Shown here: one piece after another, positions 9,911 to 21,344 of the stretch
How the letters are laid out: every line of letters begins with the position of its first letter
Position numbering within the stretch: the first letter of the stretch is position 1
Origin: Amaurobius ferox
Taxonomy: Eukaryota; Arthropoda; Arachnida; Araneae; Amaurobiidae
Length of the DNA: 64,000 nt
Assembly (NCBI GenBank): GCA_951213105.1
Contig: OX578140.1
Coordinates: 122,075,985 to 122,139,984 of the forward strand
Direction of reading: 5' to 3'
Position numbers and translations under genes: made by a program
Notes under the pieces: generated by a model
The model's input: the letters and a program-made list of their open reading frames with translations, nothing else
Databases searched by the model: none
Told to the model about the DNA's origin: nothing

Positions 9911-11570
9911 TTTCGCAGTGTGTTAAGTAACATATCCGTCATCAATTTTCGTGTTATAAAATGTTGGAGAGTGCTTGTTCATCGGAGAATGTATTTCTTC
10001 ACAAAACAATGCACGGAAAACACAAAAAAGGAACTTTTTCTGTTCTTTTTTTTATAATCAAAGATTTCGATTTTCGTCACGTCCGATGCCCTTTTCCACC
10101 GGAATGATTTTAATTTGCAAGTGAAATTACCCCGAAATCACAATTTAAACTGACTGAACAAACATCTCATAATACTGTATTATTAACTCTGAAGCAATCG
10201 GTGAATTCACTTCGATTTAAAGTTCTCATAAATCATCAACACATTTGCTAAACAGACAGTTTGAACTGAAATTTGAAACTTAATTAATATTAAGCATTAA
10301 TTAATATTTGAAACAAACGAATACCCTCGAACGAATATCCTGGAAAATTAAAAAAATACCCTGGAACCAAAAGTAATTCAGAACGGGCCTTGTGATCTAA
10401 TTCGAAGGTATTTATTCAATTTAGCTTAGTTGCTAAATTACTGTGTTCAGTGATGTAATGTTACTCCTTGGTTTCATTTCATTTTCGTTTACTTTCTGCA
10501 AGGCAACGCTACATTTCCTGGATCACGTAGGTAACGCTTTAGCGATGGAAATCTTTCTTGCTTTGCCTGAAATGGCTGCTTCTGTCTCTTAATCTGAAAC
10601 GGATATTTGTTCTTTTTTTACCTCTAAAATCGGCTGATACCTTTAACAGTTTACTGTACAAACAATTTATTTTTCAGTTTATTTTTTTCACCGGCGGTTA
10701 AAGCGTAACATGATATGCTTTTAAAATTAGAGTGTATTTTATTATCTACTAAAACGAGTTACCCTCTATTATCTTCAAAACAAGCACCCGCTAATTAAAT
10801 AATACGGGCAAGCATTTGATAAGACCTAAGTAAGCTCTTCTGGTACGCCCTAGATAAGCGCGCTACAACACGCCAAGCATGACAACAGATGTATGTTTCT
10901 CCCCCCTCCCCTTGACCCCATGTAATATGTTTAAATTCACGGAATTAGAATATATATATTTAAGATGTTAGACTTTTGGATTGCCTAAAATAAACACTAG
11001 TAAATGAAAACGTTTCAACTCGTTAAAAACATTAAAAGTTATTTTACTTCAAAAATAAAATGCGCACAATTATTTTTTCTCTTGCGGCGACTTTGCATCC
11101 AATTAAAGTCAGATTCACATATAATTCGATGTTTCAATTTTTTTAAATTCATCTTTTAATTCCACGACTTTAAAATTGCAAAATTTATTCTAGTCCATGT
11201 CCAGACGTAGAATGTGAGATATCGTTCAAAAACCAATTGCATCTGGAACGCAAACACAGAAGATCGTCTGCAACTATGATAGAGAAATAGAAGCAACGAA
11301 GTGAAGAAAAAATTGAGATTTTCAGATGTAAAAGTTCAAAACTTTTAAACAAATTCAAATTAAAAACAAATCGATTAGATTGTTGTATAAAGATTTAAGA
11401 TAACTCTTTATCGAATTTTGCAACTGACCAATTAGATTTTACGATTCAGAAGAAAAACATATGACAGACAAATAGACATATGTTATTATGTAAGATAAGC
11501 TTTCCTTTTTTTGTAAGACATGGAAAAACATGCAAGTTCTCAAAAAGGTGTAAATTGCGTTTTGAAATAA
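9911..11570. other. Unassigned AT-rich intergenic stretch
   Basis: I see no supported gene, RNA or clear repeat copy. A short direct duplication around TTAATTAATATTAAGCATTA (10280-10306) and a C-rich run (10901-10915) are the only local structures. Confidence 0.5.
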
Positions 11571-12750
11571 AACAAGAAAGATCAGTATCATGCATAAAGC
11601 ATTGATTATGAAGCACTTTCCAACTGAAATGCAATTTTATTTAAACATCTCTAAAACGCGATATATTCAGCCGTGATGTTTTTAAAATTATCACAATACT
11701 GCAATAATTTATAATATTTGAAAACTTCATCCAAAGCAAATTAACTTTATTCAAATGACGTCATCGAAAAATAAATCGCCTGGCTCTCTATGTAAAAGCA
11801 GTGAATATTTTTAAATGTTTTTCTATTCCTTTCATTCAGCGGCGATATTTTTTAAATTATCACTATACTATAATTTATCTTACTTAAAAACTTAAAACCA
11901 TGAAGGTAAAGGTATTTTCTAACTCACTCCTTGCTTAAAGCTTCATCGAAAAAGGCAATACCATAGGATCGCCTGCTTCTCTATGTGAAATCAATAAATG
12001 TTTCATTCATATTGGCAATATTGCAGACTCAAGAGCCAAATGAAGTTAAAGATATCCACCAATTCTTACACAACTCATCTTACAGTTTGATGTGTGTGAA
12101 TTCGCCATACGTGAAAATTAGGCTTCGTTGTAGAAATAATTAAAGTTGGATGATCATTTAAACTCAAATATAATGTAATTGCGTTGTGTCAGTATGTAGA
12201 TGCACAGAATTTAAGCAAAAATAAAGCGATTTTAGGACGGATACAACACTAAATATCAATTAAAAAGAACTTTAAAAATCACGATTTTGACACAAGATGG
12301 ATGCCATATTTTATTTTGAAGTGGGTCACGCGATCTCTTCATATAATATAGATGCAATTATTATTTTAATTATTATTTTAAAATCTAACGAATATATTTT
12401 GCTGAATGTTTTTTTTTTATATAATTTATGGGATAATTTGAATATTTCCTAAAATTTTCGAAGGAATTTGTGAATTTTAAATTCGCTTAAAAATGTTTGA
12501 AAAATCAGATCCCATAGGGTTTAATGTATTTCATTTTTAAATCGGGTTCTATTGAAAACTAATTGGGTGATATTATTCATTTACATTCCCATATGTCGCA
12601 CAGACCGCCTCACCAACACACTAAAATTGCATTTCGATAAAGTCATTTTTACGGCAGTTATCGGGAAAACGGACAGATAGAGAGACAAACAGACAGACAG
12701 ACAGAATGAACAAAGTCATAAACACTTTTCAACTATGTTGTAAAGTGTTA
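11571..12750 (+). mobile_element. Family D Helentron-like element, full copy 1
   Basis: The left end is AACAAGAAAGATCAGTATCA, followed within 50 bp by the subterminal motif GCACTTTCCAACT. The right end is the microsatellite CAGACAGACAGACAGAATGA, then AACACTTTTCAACTATGTTG and TAAAGTGTT. The last two form a hairpin whose right arm is the inverse of the subterminal motif. About 1.2 kb separates the ends, with no coding potential. The same order is seen at 42466-43781 (inverse) and 45000-46302. The architecture fits non-autonomous Helentrons (HINEs); that class call is an inference. Confidence 0.7.
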
Positions 12751-12954
12751 AAAACGATGATTTTAAATAAAAAATTACATATAGCACATATGTTCTTTGT
12801 CACGTTTTAATATAGCTATTGGTGGCAAAAATTTTACCATAGTATTGTTTTTACGATTTTTTCTCCTGAAAAATCTATTACTAAAGATATGCTATAGACA
12901 GAGTTCATATGAAGATTGATTTGGATTTAACATCAATTCCGGGTGAAGAATGGA

Positions 12955-14410
12955 TGATCTATAAAATATTTCAACTTCCTGCTCTTTTTCCACTTCCGGT
13001 TCAAAATATTTCTTGAAACATCTATTTCGCAAATTTGGCTATGGATATAGTTTAGATAATAAGGCTTCAGAATAGAATTTATGTCGTGATAGGAGGGGTT
13101 CACTAAGGATTTCCATTGCCGTTTCTTGAGATATGTCTTCCGGTTTTTTCGAAAGCTCGTATGGCTGTATAAAATAAATATGCAAAAGAGAATAAAAATT
13201 CTTAATAATTACGTCAAAAATGAAATGTACACAATATTTGACACCGTATGATATATTTAAAAAAATTAATCACTTCATAAATGTTTTTTTCTATGCATTA
13301 AAATATTACAATGCTGTCTATTTACAATGGCATATATTGCCAGCATATAAATGCAAGTTACCTTATTGTTTGTCTTTCAGTACGTAACACAAAAAAAACC
13401 CTAGAAAAACATTTCTGAACAACAGGTAACATTTTCATCTGCATTTAATATAAATGTACGAGTATACAAAATATTTTAAGTGAAACAACTTCCTGAGTAT
13501 TTCATATGCGTTCCATTGAAAATAAATATGAAAATAAAAATTCAGAATATTCATTCTGATTGTATGAACGTATCAAGGCGAAATATATCATTTTAAATAT
13601 ATGCGGTAACCTTGCACGCTATCCATATACGGAATTTTGAATAAGTTTATTATAAATTCATTCATCTAAACTTGAAAGAAATCACAGCAAAATGTTCCAG
13701 TGAAGCATTTGAATATCCTCCAAGATGATAAGATGCATTATACAGCGATTGAAATTCTCAAAATGACTGCCATTGAAACTAATGGTCTTTTTTCTTCTCT
13801 CAAAACATTTTATTTGCTTTAGAGAAGATGTTTTCGGTGTTTTATACAACTCTCGTTAAGCTTTTGTTCACCAGTTTCGAAAGTATAGTAGTTCTAAAAT
13901 CTTCAATTTCAGATTCAAAACAAAAAATAAGAAACAAAATAATTGTGTAGGAGCCTTCACGGAATGCCAAATTGTGCGTATACTTCATTTTTGAAAGAAA
14001 TATTAAGTTTTTTCTAACTTTCTTTTGCATACTTATCACGTTCAGTAAAACAAATTTTTGAAAAAATCGTATCCTCTCTAGAAGCAGAAGTGGAAAAATG
14101 ATACTATTTTTAATGATACTTTTTAAACCGGAGATGAAAAAACTTGGAAGTGTACATCTTTAATAAACTATCTACCTCCTCTGGAATTTGATGCTGAAAT
14201 AGTCAATCCTGAGAGTCAATCTTGAAATATAGATGTTTCCATATAAATGAACTTTTTTAACCGGAAATGAAAGAAAGAACCTGAAGTGGAAATCCTTAGT
14301 GAACCCCTCAACTTCCTCCAGAATTGAATATTGAATCTATATCAATCGTCATCTAATCTCTATCTATATCAAATCCTAAGAAATGGGTGTTTCAAGGAAA
14401 AGATTTAAGT
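12955..14410. repeat. Inverted, internally tandem repeat with TTCCGGTT blocks
   Basis: AGGGGTTCACTAAGGATTTC at about 13107 is matched in inverse near 14290-14310. 'cttgaaacatctatttc' at 13015 is matched in inverse near 14380. The right arm also carries a second, diverged unit of about 175 bp with CTCCGGTTTAAA (inverse) near 14120. The space between the arms (13170-14030) is AT-rich and holds nothing I recognise; a 65-codon minus-strand frame there is probably chance. Confidence 0.45.
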
Positions 14411-14579
14411 ACATACAAAAATATGGCGAAAGTCACAAATTAAGGGTTTTTTTACTCATTCGAATACTTTGGTACATTTTATAATTTATATTTTTAAATT
14501 TTCTTTTTTTTCCAATTCCCTTCAAATCCAGTATTACGTTATATCCGCGTTTTTCCTATTCGGATTTTACATAATAAAA

Positions 14580-15056
14580 TATGTGCGTGTCTTTCTCTTT
14601 CTGTGTGTGTGTGTGTGTGTCTTTCTTTTTCTGTGTAGAAAACCCAGACCACACGACCAACCCATAGGCTAATGGTAGCTTTCTGTGTGGCCGGTTCTTT
14701 TTCTGTGTGTGTGTCTTTCTGTTTCTGTGTGCGTGTTTTTCTCTTTCTGTGTGTGTGTCTTTCTGTGTCTGTGTGCGTGTCTTTCTCTTTCTGTGTGCGT
14801 GTTTTTCTCTTTCTGTGTGTGTGTCTTTCTGTTTCTGTGTGCGTGTCTTTCTCTTTCTGTGTGCGTGTCTTTCTCTTTCTGTGTGTGTGTGTCTTTCTGT
14901 TTCTGCGTGCGTGTCTTTCTCTTTCTGTGTGCGTGTCTTTCTCTTTCTGTGTGCGTGTCTTTCTCTTTCTGCGTGCGTGTCTTTCTCTTTCAGTGTGTGT
15001 GTCTTTCTCTTTCTGTGTGTGTGTCTTTCTCTTTCTTTGTGCGTGTCTTTCTCTGA
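14580..15056. repeat. 22-bp minisatellite, TCTTTCTCTTTCTGTGTGCG
   Basis: About 20 units of roughly 'ctgtgtgcgtgtctttctcttt' run head to tail with GT-length variation. All three plus frames and one minus frame stay open across it because the repeat lacks stops. The resulting cysteine/phenylalanine-rich or Thr/His/Arg-rich 'proteins' are artefacts. A SINE tail is inserted at 14637-14694. Confidence 0.95.
14637..14694 (-). mobile_element. Tail-only SINE insertion (subfamily B), 58 bp
   Basis: The minus-strand sequence runs CCGGCCACACAGAAAGCTAC to GGTCGTGTGGTCTGGG and TTTTCT. It is flanked by a perfect 14-bp duplication TTCTTTTTCTGTGT at 14623-14636 and 14695-14708. The target is itself repetitive, so the duplication alone is not decisive, but an almost identical 58-bp insert with an independent duplication occurs at 53738. 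CCACAC pairs with GTGTGG to form a stem. Confidence 0.8.
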
Positions 15057-15059
15057 ATT

Positions 15060-15360
15060 GAGATGATATTTTTATCACATGTGTGTTTAAGGAGCATTTT
15101 GAAGCTTTTCAATTTCGGTGGGGCATTGAACCTCTTAACCCACCCACCCTCATTTAAACACGCATTTGTCGCGAAAATATCTCTGCGAAAGCCACCGAGT
15201 AGGAGGTGAAGCTTCCCGATTCGCGAAGCGAAGTTCGCGAGGAGTAGTGAGCAGGGGGCGGAGCACCCCAGTTTCAGAAAAAATGGTAAAAATATGGTAT
15301 TCTCCATAGTACATAAAAATGCAGTAGAAATATCGTTCAGAAACAAGTTTACATGAAGCT
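15060..15360. other. GC-richer spacer between minisatellite and Penelope remnant
   Basis: It contains a clustered TTCGCGAAGCGAAGTTCGCG motif (15219-15238) and 'gagcagggggcggagcacccc'. Such 'cgcgaagcgaag' runs often accompany arthropod repeats. The long minus-strand open frame here starts in Penelope-derived sequence and ends in the minisatellite, so I do not call it a gene. Confidence 0.4.
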
Positions 15361-15364
15361 TTGG

Positions 15365-15910
15365 AAATTTTTTTAACAATATGATCGACAATGCAAGGAG
15401 AGAAACCAAGAAACCACGATCAGCAGCAACATCATTTAATTGATCACAGCATACTATTGATTACAGCATTGAACCATAGTAGAACACACGTTCAAAGCAC
15501 GATGAACGAAACAAATGTATTAAAAGCAGCGATTTTTGATTTGGTGAATGGCAGGAATTTTTATGGGGAGTAGTGAGACCGAAATAGGTTTACGGAAGAC
15601 CGTAGTAAGAAATTCATCGTTGTGGATAACCAAGTCATACAAAAACGCAAGACAATTGCTGTTTTCCATTTCATAGATAAATAATTTAATACAAGGATCA
15701 ATGGAATTCAAATTATCAAAAATACCACCGACATCATTAAGAGAATGATCCAGGAGAGTAAAACAGTTATCAACATAACGAGTATAAAAAATAAACTGGA
15801 TATTTTCAAAACACACTTCAAAATAATGTATATAGATGTCACTGAGAATAGGACTGAGAGGATTCCTCATAACCAAGACATCAGATATGCTATAGAATCT
15901 ACATATTATG
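15365..15910 (-). pseudogene. Penelope-like reverse transcriptase, palm and thumb (decayed)
   Basis: The minus strand reads MRNPLSPILSDIY, then RYVDNCF, LNSIDPCIKLFIYEME, FLYDLVIH and TTVFRKP. These match in order the Penelope reverse-transcriptase motifs GSPLSP, YVDD, the 'LNSIHPxIxFTxE' strand, FLDxLV and TTVYRKP. The active-site YVDD has become YVDN and the GSP motif RNP. Further on, HRALNVCST (near 15484-15509) and LALSIILLKKFPK (near 15365-15403) are thumb-region relics in other frames, so at least one frameshift or stop breaks the gene. Clade within Penelope-like elements cannot be assigned by eye. Confidence 0.8.
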
Positions 15911-16084
15911 AAAAAAAAAAAATTTTACAGGTTAGAGAAAAATGCTCAACAATTTCAAGTGCAAAGACATGGAATTCAGGCAATCTTTTCCTGAAACAAG
16001 ACATTGGACCGCTCAACAAAGAGATTGGACTAAACATCAAAAGAGACCACTGTTAAACCACAAGAGCTTAAACTACGAAATGTT

Positions 16085-16830
16085 ATCAAACTGGGCAAAA
16101 TTTTTACATGTATAAACATTATTACTAAAAAAGAAAGAGAAAACCTAGCAACTAAATATTTTGTTTATTTATAAGCAATATCAATGTTAGAGACGATGGG
16201 CTAAAATAAACACCTGCTTTATGAACTATGGAGAGAGAGTGCAATCTAGCAATTTGCAACAGAAAGAACTGGGCAGAATTTTTACATGTATAAACATTAT
16301 TACTAAAAAGGAATGAGAAAACCTAGCAACTAAATATTTTGTTTATATAGAAGCAATATCAATGTTAGAGACGATGGGCAAAAATAAACACCTGCTTTAT
16401 GAACTTTGGAGAGAGAGTGCAATCTAGCAATTTGCAACAGAAGGAACTGGGCAGAATTTTTACATGTATAAACATTATTATTAAAAAGGAAAGAGAAAAC
16501 CTAGCAACTAAATATTTTGTTTATTTAGAAGCAATATCAATGTTAGAGACGATGGGCAAAAATAAACACCTGCTTTATGAACTTTGGAGAGAGAGTGCAA
16601 TCTATCAATTTGCAACAGAAGGAACTGGGCAGAATTTTTACATGTATAAACATTATTACTAAAAAGGAAAGATAAAACCTAGCAACTAAATATTTTGTTT
16701 ATTTATAAGCAATATCAGTGCTAGAGACGATGGGCTAAAATCAACACCTGCTTTATGAAATTTGGAGAGAGAGTGCAATCTAGCAATTTGCAACAGAAGG
16801 AATCACACATTTTTTTACAATTTTCAGGAA
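16085..16830 (-). repeat. 179-bp tandem array made from a Penelope RT segment
   Basis: Units start (GGGCARAATTTTTACATG) near 16092, 16271, 16450 and 16627, giving periods of 179, 179 and 177 bp, with a partial fifth unit to about 16830. On the minus strand each unit carries LHSLSKVHKAGV, FLPIVSNIDIAS, TKYLV and NNVYTCKNSAQF, in shifted frames. These correspond to the Penelope fingers motif (LPKxHKxGxPLRPIVSxIxSxxYxLAKYL) and the following KNSxxF block. One reverse-transcriptase segment has therefore been amplified in place. The 87-codon plus-strand frame over the array is a by-product. Confidence 0.8.
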
Positions 16831-17118
16831 TTACATGTGGAGGTAAGTCTAATTTTATGTAAATCAGAAGTACTAGGATCCTTGCTAATAGCAATCTACG
16901 GATCTTAATTTATTAAATTTTCAACATGAAAGTTCTTGATATGACCACACTTGTCAGCTTTAGGGATTACTTAATTGGGATTGTTACGCAATGAATTAAA
17001 GTTTACTTTCGTAGATTGATTAATATTTGTTTTGCTAATTTGTTAGAAACACTACCAATACTAGAGACAATGAGCCTGAAAGGAACATCTGCTTCATAAA
17101 CTTTGAAGAGAGAGTATA

Positions 17119-17182
<64 letters not shown>

Positions 17183-17390
17183 CACAATTTGCAATAGAAG
17201 GAATTAAAGAGTTTTTTCAACTTTCGGGAATTACACGTGAAGATTTTATGTGTAAGTCTAATTTTATTTAAATCAGAAGCACTAGGATCCTTTCTAATAG
17301 CACAATACGGATACTCATTGATTATAATTTTCAACTTTTTCAACATAAAAGTTAATATCCAAAACAACAATTTGTTCACAATCGTCAGCT
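16831..17390 (-). pseudogene. Penelope-like RT, N-terminal fingers (two diverged copies)
   Basis: Between 17000 and 17115 the minus strand reads SLFKVYEADVPFRLIVSSIG and then SVSNKLAKQI, a clear match to the Penelope fingers motif. Upstream on that strand, KDPSASDLNKIRLTHK (about 17250-17295) fits the preceding 'DPT' region. The same upstream block recurs at 16831-16895, where GATCCTAGTACTTC (inverse) leads into the 179-bp array. An (AT)n run interrupts the open copy. Confidence 0.7.
17121..17181. repeat. (AT)n microsatellite
   Basis: Thirty uninterrupted AT units lie inside the Penelope-like remnant, between the motif-bearing segment and its upstream part. They give a run of Tyr-Ile codons in the overlapping frames. 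Confidence 0.98.
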
Positions 17391-19430
17391 AATAATTTTT
17401 TCCTTATGCTTCGTACGAAGGGTTTTTACTCAACTTATTAATCGCAAAATTTGTCAGTTTTCTGTGAAATAAACGATTGACTCTTAAAAATTCCTGCGTT
17501 GGATATGTTAAACTACCATTAAAGACGATCTTTTTCTTTACCAACATTCTTTGAGCAAATATCATTACGATTAAACTAGCAATAAGATATCAATACGATT
17601 AAATTATAAATCTGTGTGCATTTTTGTTAAGACACTTGGTAGATATTCCTCTTGCTCGCAAACATTCGGAGATCGTTTCGGATTCGACCCGCCTGCTAAA
17701 CAGATGTAATACGCCCATTGAGGCATTTCGAGGGCTCTTTCACTCCGTCTCGAGTTTGCCAATTCAAGGACGCACATCTCGGTCCCTAAATCTGAAGTCC
17801 TACCAGCAACTCTAGATCACTTTCGATTTTCATCCCTCATGTTATAAGATCGTTCTTGCTTTGGTGAATACTATAATAATATAAGGAACCGAATCTAAGC
17901 TGTAATGACCTGCTAAATATTTAATTCGATATTTAACTAATTGTAAAGCACACGGTCAAAATGTACACAAAGAAATTAAATAATCTGAATTAAATAGACA
18001 GTTAGCGTGTTAAAAGTTTTAACAATCGCGATGATGAAAACTTGGTTTTTGTAACTAATTAACTGTTTTTTAGAATCAACAAGTTGATATATAATTCTTA
18101 ACTGCAATAATAATTACATTTTATTCGTAATTGTTCATGACAACCATAGTTACAAAACGTTCTGCTTATAAAAATGTACAAAAAGGCATATTATTGTTCA
18201 CGGCCATCTTTGTGACGTTTCTGCCAGCAACCCATCACAGAGAAGTTGGAAATCGGCTCGACCCATTAAATCCTTGCTCATACTGGCAATACAATTTTTT
18301 ATTACATAATATTTAACTAATGCCTAAATCAAAATTCGAAGTCCATTTTACACATCTAAAAGTTCATATTAGTCTATGTCGTTTTCAATGTTAATAGATG
18401 ATTTAAATTCATGCAAAACACACAAAAGGTCTCTTGTGAAAAAGATAGGGACGAAATCGGTAGAACATTATTTAATTTATATTTTATAAGAGTTTCTAAT
18501 TTTATTTAAGTGGTAGTAATATATTTAGATTTTAGTATTGCACTGCGAACTCGATTAATAATTAAGAATTTTTAGGTTAATATTAAATCGTTGAGGGCTC
18601 CTTGGTATTAAACTATTACTGGTGGTCAACATTTAAACATTATACTTTATATATGCACTACAAAGTAATTTTATTGTTCATGATTAAAAAATGCGAAATA
18701 CAATCCGAGTCTTTATCATTGAACCGGCAAATAAACTGGCTAAGAGTCATTATGAATGAGACTGTCGTGCATTTTTCTAATTAAACTGCAATCTGTTCTT
18801 AGAATTCTACAGTCTGGAGTTAAAGGCGGATGCCCGACATTTTCCAGTTACTGGCAGGTCCGCTATGGTGAGGAGAACTCCATGCCAGCATTATCTATAC
18901 CATGGGTTACACGATTCAAGTATTATTAATTTTAACTTCCATGGTATTGCCCAATGGTGAGTATAATGGAACATAGTAATTTTGGATTTTTTTTTTTTGG
19001 ATTTAAATTCTTTGATTGGAATGTAAAAATATTCGAAAATGCATTGAACATATATATGTTTTTCAATGTCATATTCCATTTTTAAAGTGCAATTTGATTT
19101 TAAGATTTCATTTATATTTTTAGTGACCGCTAAGTTGTATGTTGCGGATGCATTATTTTCAATTATGTTGGTAAATGGATGAATTGTTGCTCTCTTTTAT
19201 ATTTTAGTTTATGTTTTTTATTCTTATTTATATTAATCTATGCGTAATGTGCTTATATTAAATAAATTCCACTTCTTAAAATAGAAATCGAACTTTTTTA
19301 TTTCCTTCAGATCACTTTCTGTATACGCACAGGATAGTAAAGTTGTCAGGCACATCAAGTTTTAGAATCATAATATATAGATAAATTGAAATAGTAGATT
19401 TGTTTTCAGATAGGGGGCACTAATATGCCT
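17391..19430. other. Unassigned intergenic sequence
   Basis: No gene is supported. A higher-complexity patch at 17630-17830 has a 63-codon plus-strand frame (MLRHLVDIPLARKHSEIVSD...) that I do not recognise. It is followed by ordinary AT-rich DNA. Around 18800-18960 there is another GC-richer patch (GCGGATGCCCGACATTTTCC) with no clear frame. Confidence 0.4.
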
Positions 19431-19895
19431 TCAAAAATATCGTCTGTTGTTTTAATTGCACTAGATGATCATTAGAGAACTTTTATTTTTCAATGGAAGA
19501 ACATGGCGATTTTTCAGACAGATAGAAACCCTTCTAGAGCAATATTTCTGTATACGAGAGAATAAAAAATATTTCCAAAGCGTTCATTTAAGAATTTCAT
19601 CAAAGCAGTCTCTATTTCAGACAGTTTATCTTGTGTAAAAGGGGAAGGCTTGAGCAAGAGCTTTTCTTACATCATTATAACTTTATTTTACCTCGTTATT
19701 ATTGAATTGTTAGAGTTTTTAGAACATGGGTATTTCTTTAAAAACTTTTCAATGACATAAAAATGGCTAGAAAAATATTGCTCTAAAGTAAAATAAAGTT
19801 TTTTATTCTGTATAACCGCCATGTTCTTCGATTCATAAAATTAAATGTTTGTAATGATCGTCTGACGTACTTAAAACAACAGACGATATTTTTGA
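19431..19895. mobile_element. Long-inverted-repeat MITE, about 465 bp
   Basis: TCAAAAATATCGTCTGTTGT at the left is matched in inverse by CAACAGACGATATTTTTGA at the right. The arms continue with indels through GAAGAACATGGCG and 'agagcaatattt', giving arms of more than 110 bp. The centre is unpaired. Exact ends and target duplication are unclear. There is no coding frame. Confidence 0.7.
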
Positions 19896-20439
19896 TATAT
19901 TTTTGCAATTATATTACTACCATCTAACTGAAAAAAATATTTTATTTCAATTTCTCTGGACATTATATGATTTTAAAATTTTACATGATCGACTGATCAC
20001 CTGCATTTATTGTTATAATTTTACTTGAAATTTCTCATCGCTGTTATATTGATTCATTCTTTGATGCATTTTCTATTACTTAATTTTTAAATAATATGTG
20101 TCAATAGATTTATTTTTATATGTTTTTTTTTCTTCAAAATACGCCCTTAAATAACAACTAGATGAAATATATTTATGGTATATTAATAAGATGACTATTT
20201 AATTTACCGCCGAAATCGAGGTATTTTTAGAAAAAAGAGAAATAAACTCAAGATAATTAAAATTATTTAATATTTTCATATCTATTTCTTTTCGTTCCAA
20301 CGAAGTTCTCATCCGCAGAGAAATGTATAAATGTATCCAGTATTTGGATATATATTTGCCGCCTATAAAGTTGTCCAGTAATTTTAAATAAATCAAAACC
20401 TCATTGAAATTCAAAATATGACGATTTATTTAATTTATA

Positions 20440-20760
20440 ACTGTCTTCAGCGTGTCGCCTCGATCGATGCCCGTAAACTTTTTAAACAAATTTGGATTCT
20501 GGCTATTGAATTCATTTGTTCCTAAAGTGTTCTCACATTGTTCCTAGGAAAGTCTTTTAATGCCCTCATAACTTCCAAAGAAAATGTCTAGGAATAAACA
20601 CGTTAGGTCTACCTATAGTGAAGTGATCGTGTTCGATCGAATAAAAATGATAGCAGCACCCCTAGTGGAGAACTTGAAAAGTTATAATAACGCACTCGGG
20701 AACAAAGCAGGATAGACGAAAAAAAAGCAAATCATATAATCGTAAAGCATTGTTTAATCA
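20440..20760. other. Unassigned stretch
   Basis: Sequence such as GTGTCGCCTCGATCGATGCC has higher complexity than its surroundings, but no frame, RNA or repeat is recognisable. Bases 19896-20440 likewise hold nothing I can support. Confidence 0.4.
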
Positions 20761-20761
20761 G

Positions 20762-21300
20762 TAGGAATCGTCACAAGATCTGTAACAGAAGGCATTAATT
20801 TCACACAATATGGTTACTGGCAAATGGCTGTCCTGTTCAAGATTTTTAAAGTAAACACTTATATGTGCAGTCATTTGATATACAGTCTGTTTAAAATACC
20901 CTTCGTCAGCGAAATTGCACATTTGAATTCGAGACAGTATATGACCGCGTACTTTGACAAACGTTACAGGTGTCACCGTTTTACAGTCCCTGATGATATG
21001 ACATTTCGCAGGTTTATTGCCTTCCATATAAGTGTTTAATATATTTTATTGCTTTCCATATAGACATTCCATATAGACGTTCGATATAGCCGTTTTTCCT
21101 GCTCAAGATTTTTAAAGTAAACACCTATATGTGCAGTCATTTGATATACAGTCTTTTTAAAATACCCTTCGTCAGCGAAATTGCACATTTGAATTCGAGG
21201 CAGACTATGACCGCGTACTTTGACAAAAATTACAGGTGTCACAGGTTTACAGTCACTGATGGTACGACTTTGGTCAAGTTCTTATTGGAATTTCATATAG
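20762..21300 (-). pseudogene. Tandem-duplicated unrecognised coding-like segment
   Basis: Two copies about 267 bp apart (roughly 20826-21035 and 21094-21270) are more than 90 percent identical. Each is open on the minus strand and reads KVRGHxLxRIQMCNFADEGY, then FKxTVYQMTAHIxVYFKNLE, with four replacements in 41 residues. The first frame continues beyond the repeat for about 25 codons to a stop near 20758. No GT donor follows the shared end, so these are not plain exons. Similarity to the minus-strand segment at 1308-1490 suggests a dispersed family. I do not recognise the protein; a gene fragment and a transposon fragment are both possible. Confidence 0.4.
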
Positions 21301-21344
21301 GCGCTTCTTTCGTTTTTAATGTCGACTTCTACTCATTAGATATT

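Noticed and set aside
14539..15078. Long open frames on both strands (120-180 codons), Cys/Phe-rich or Thr/His/Arg-rich
   Set aside because: They are translations of the 22-bp TCTTTCTGTGTG minisatellite, open in several frames at once.
17003..17379. Minus-strand frames of 63 and 114 codons with Tyr-Ile runs, as separate genes
   Set aside because: The runs are the (AT)n microsatellite; the informative parts are Penelope reverse-transcriptase relics annotated above.
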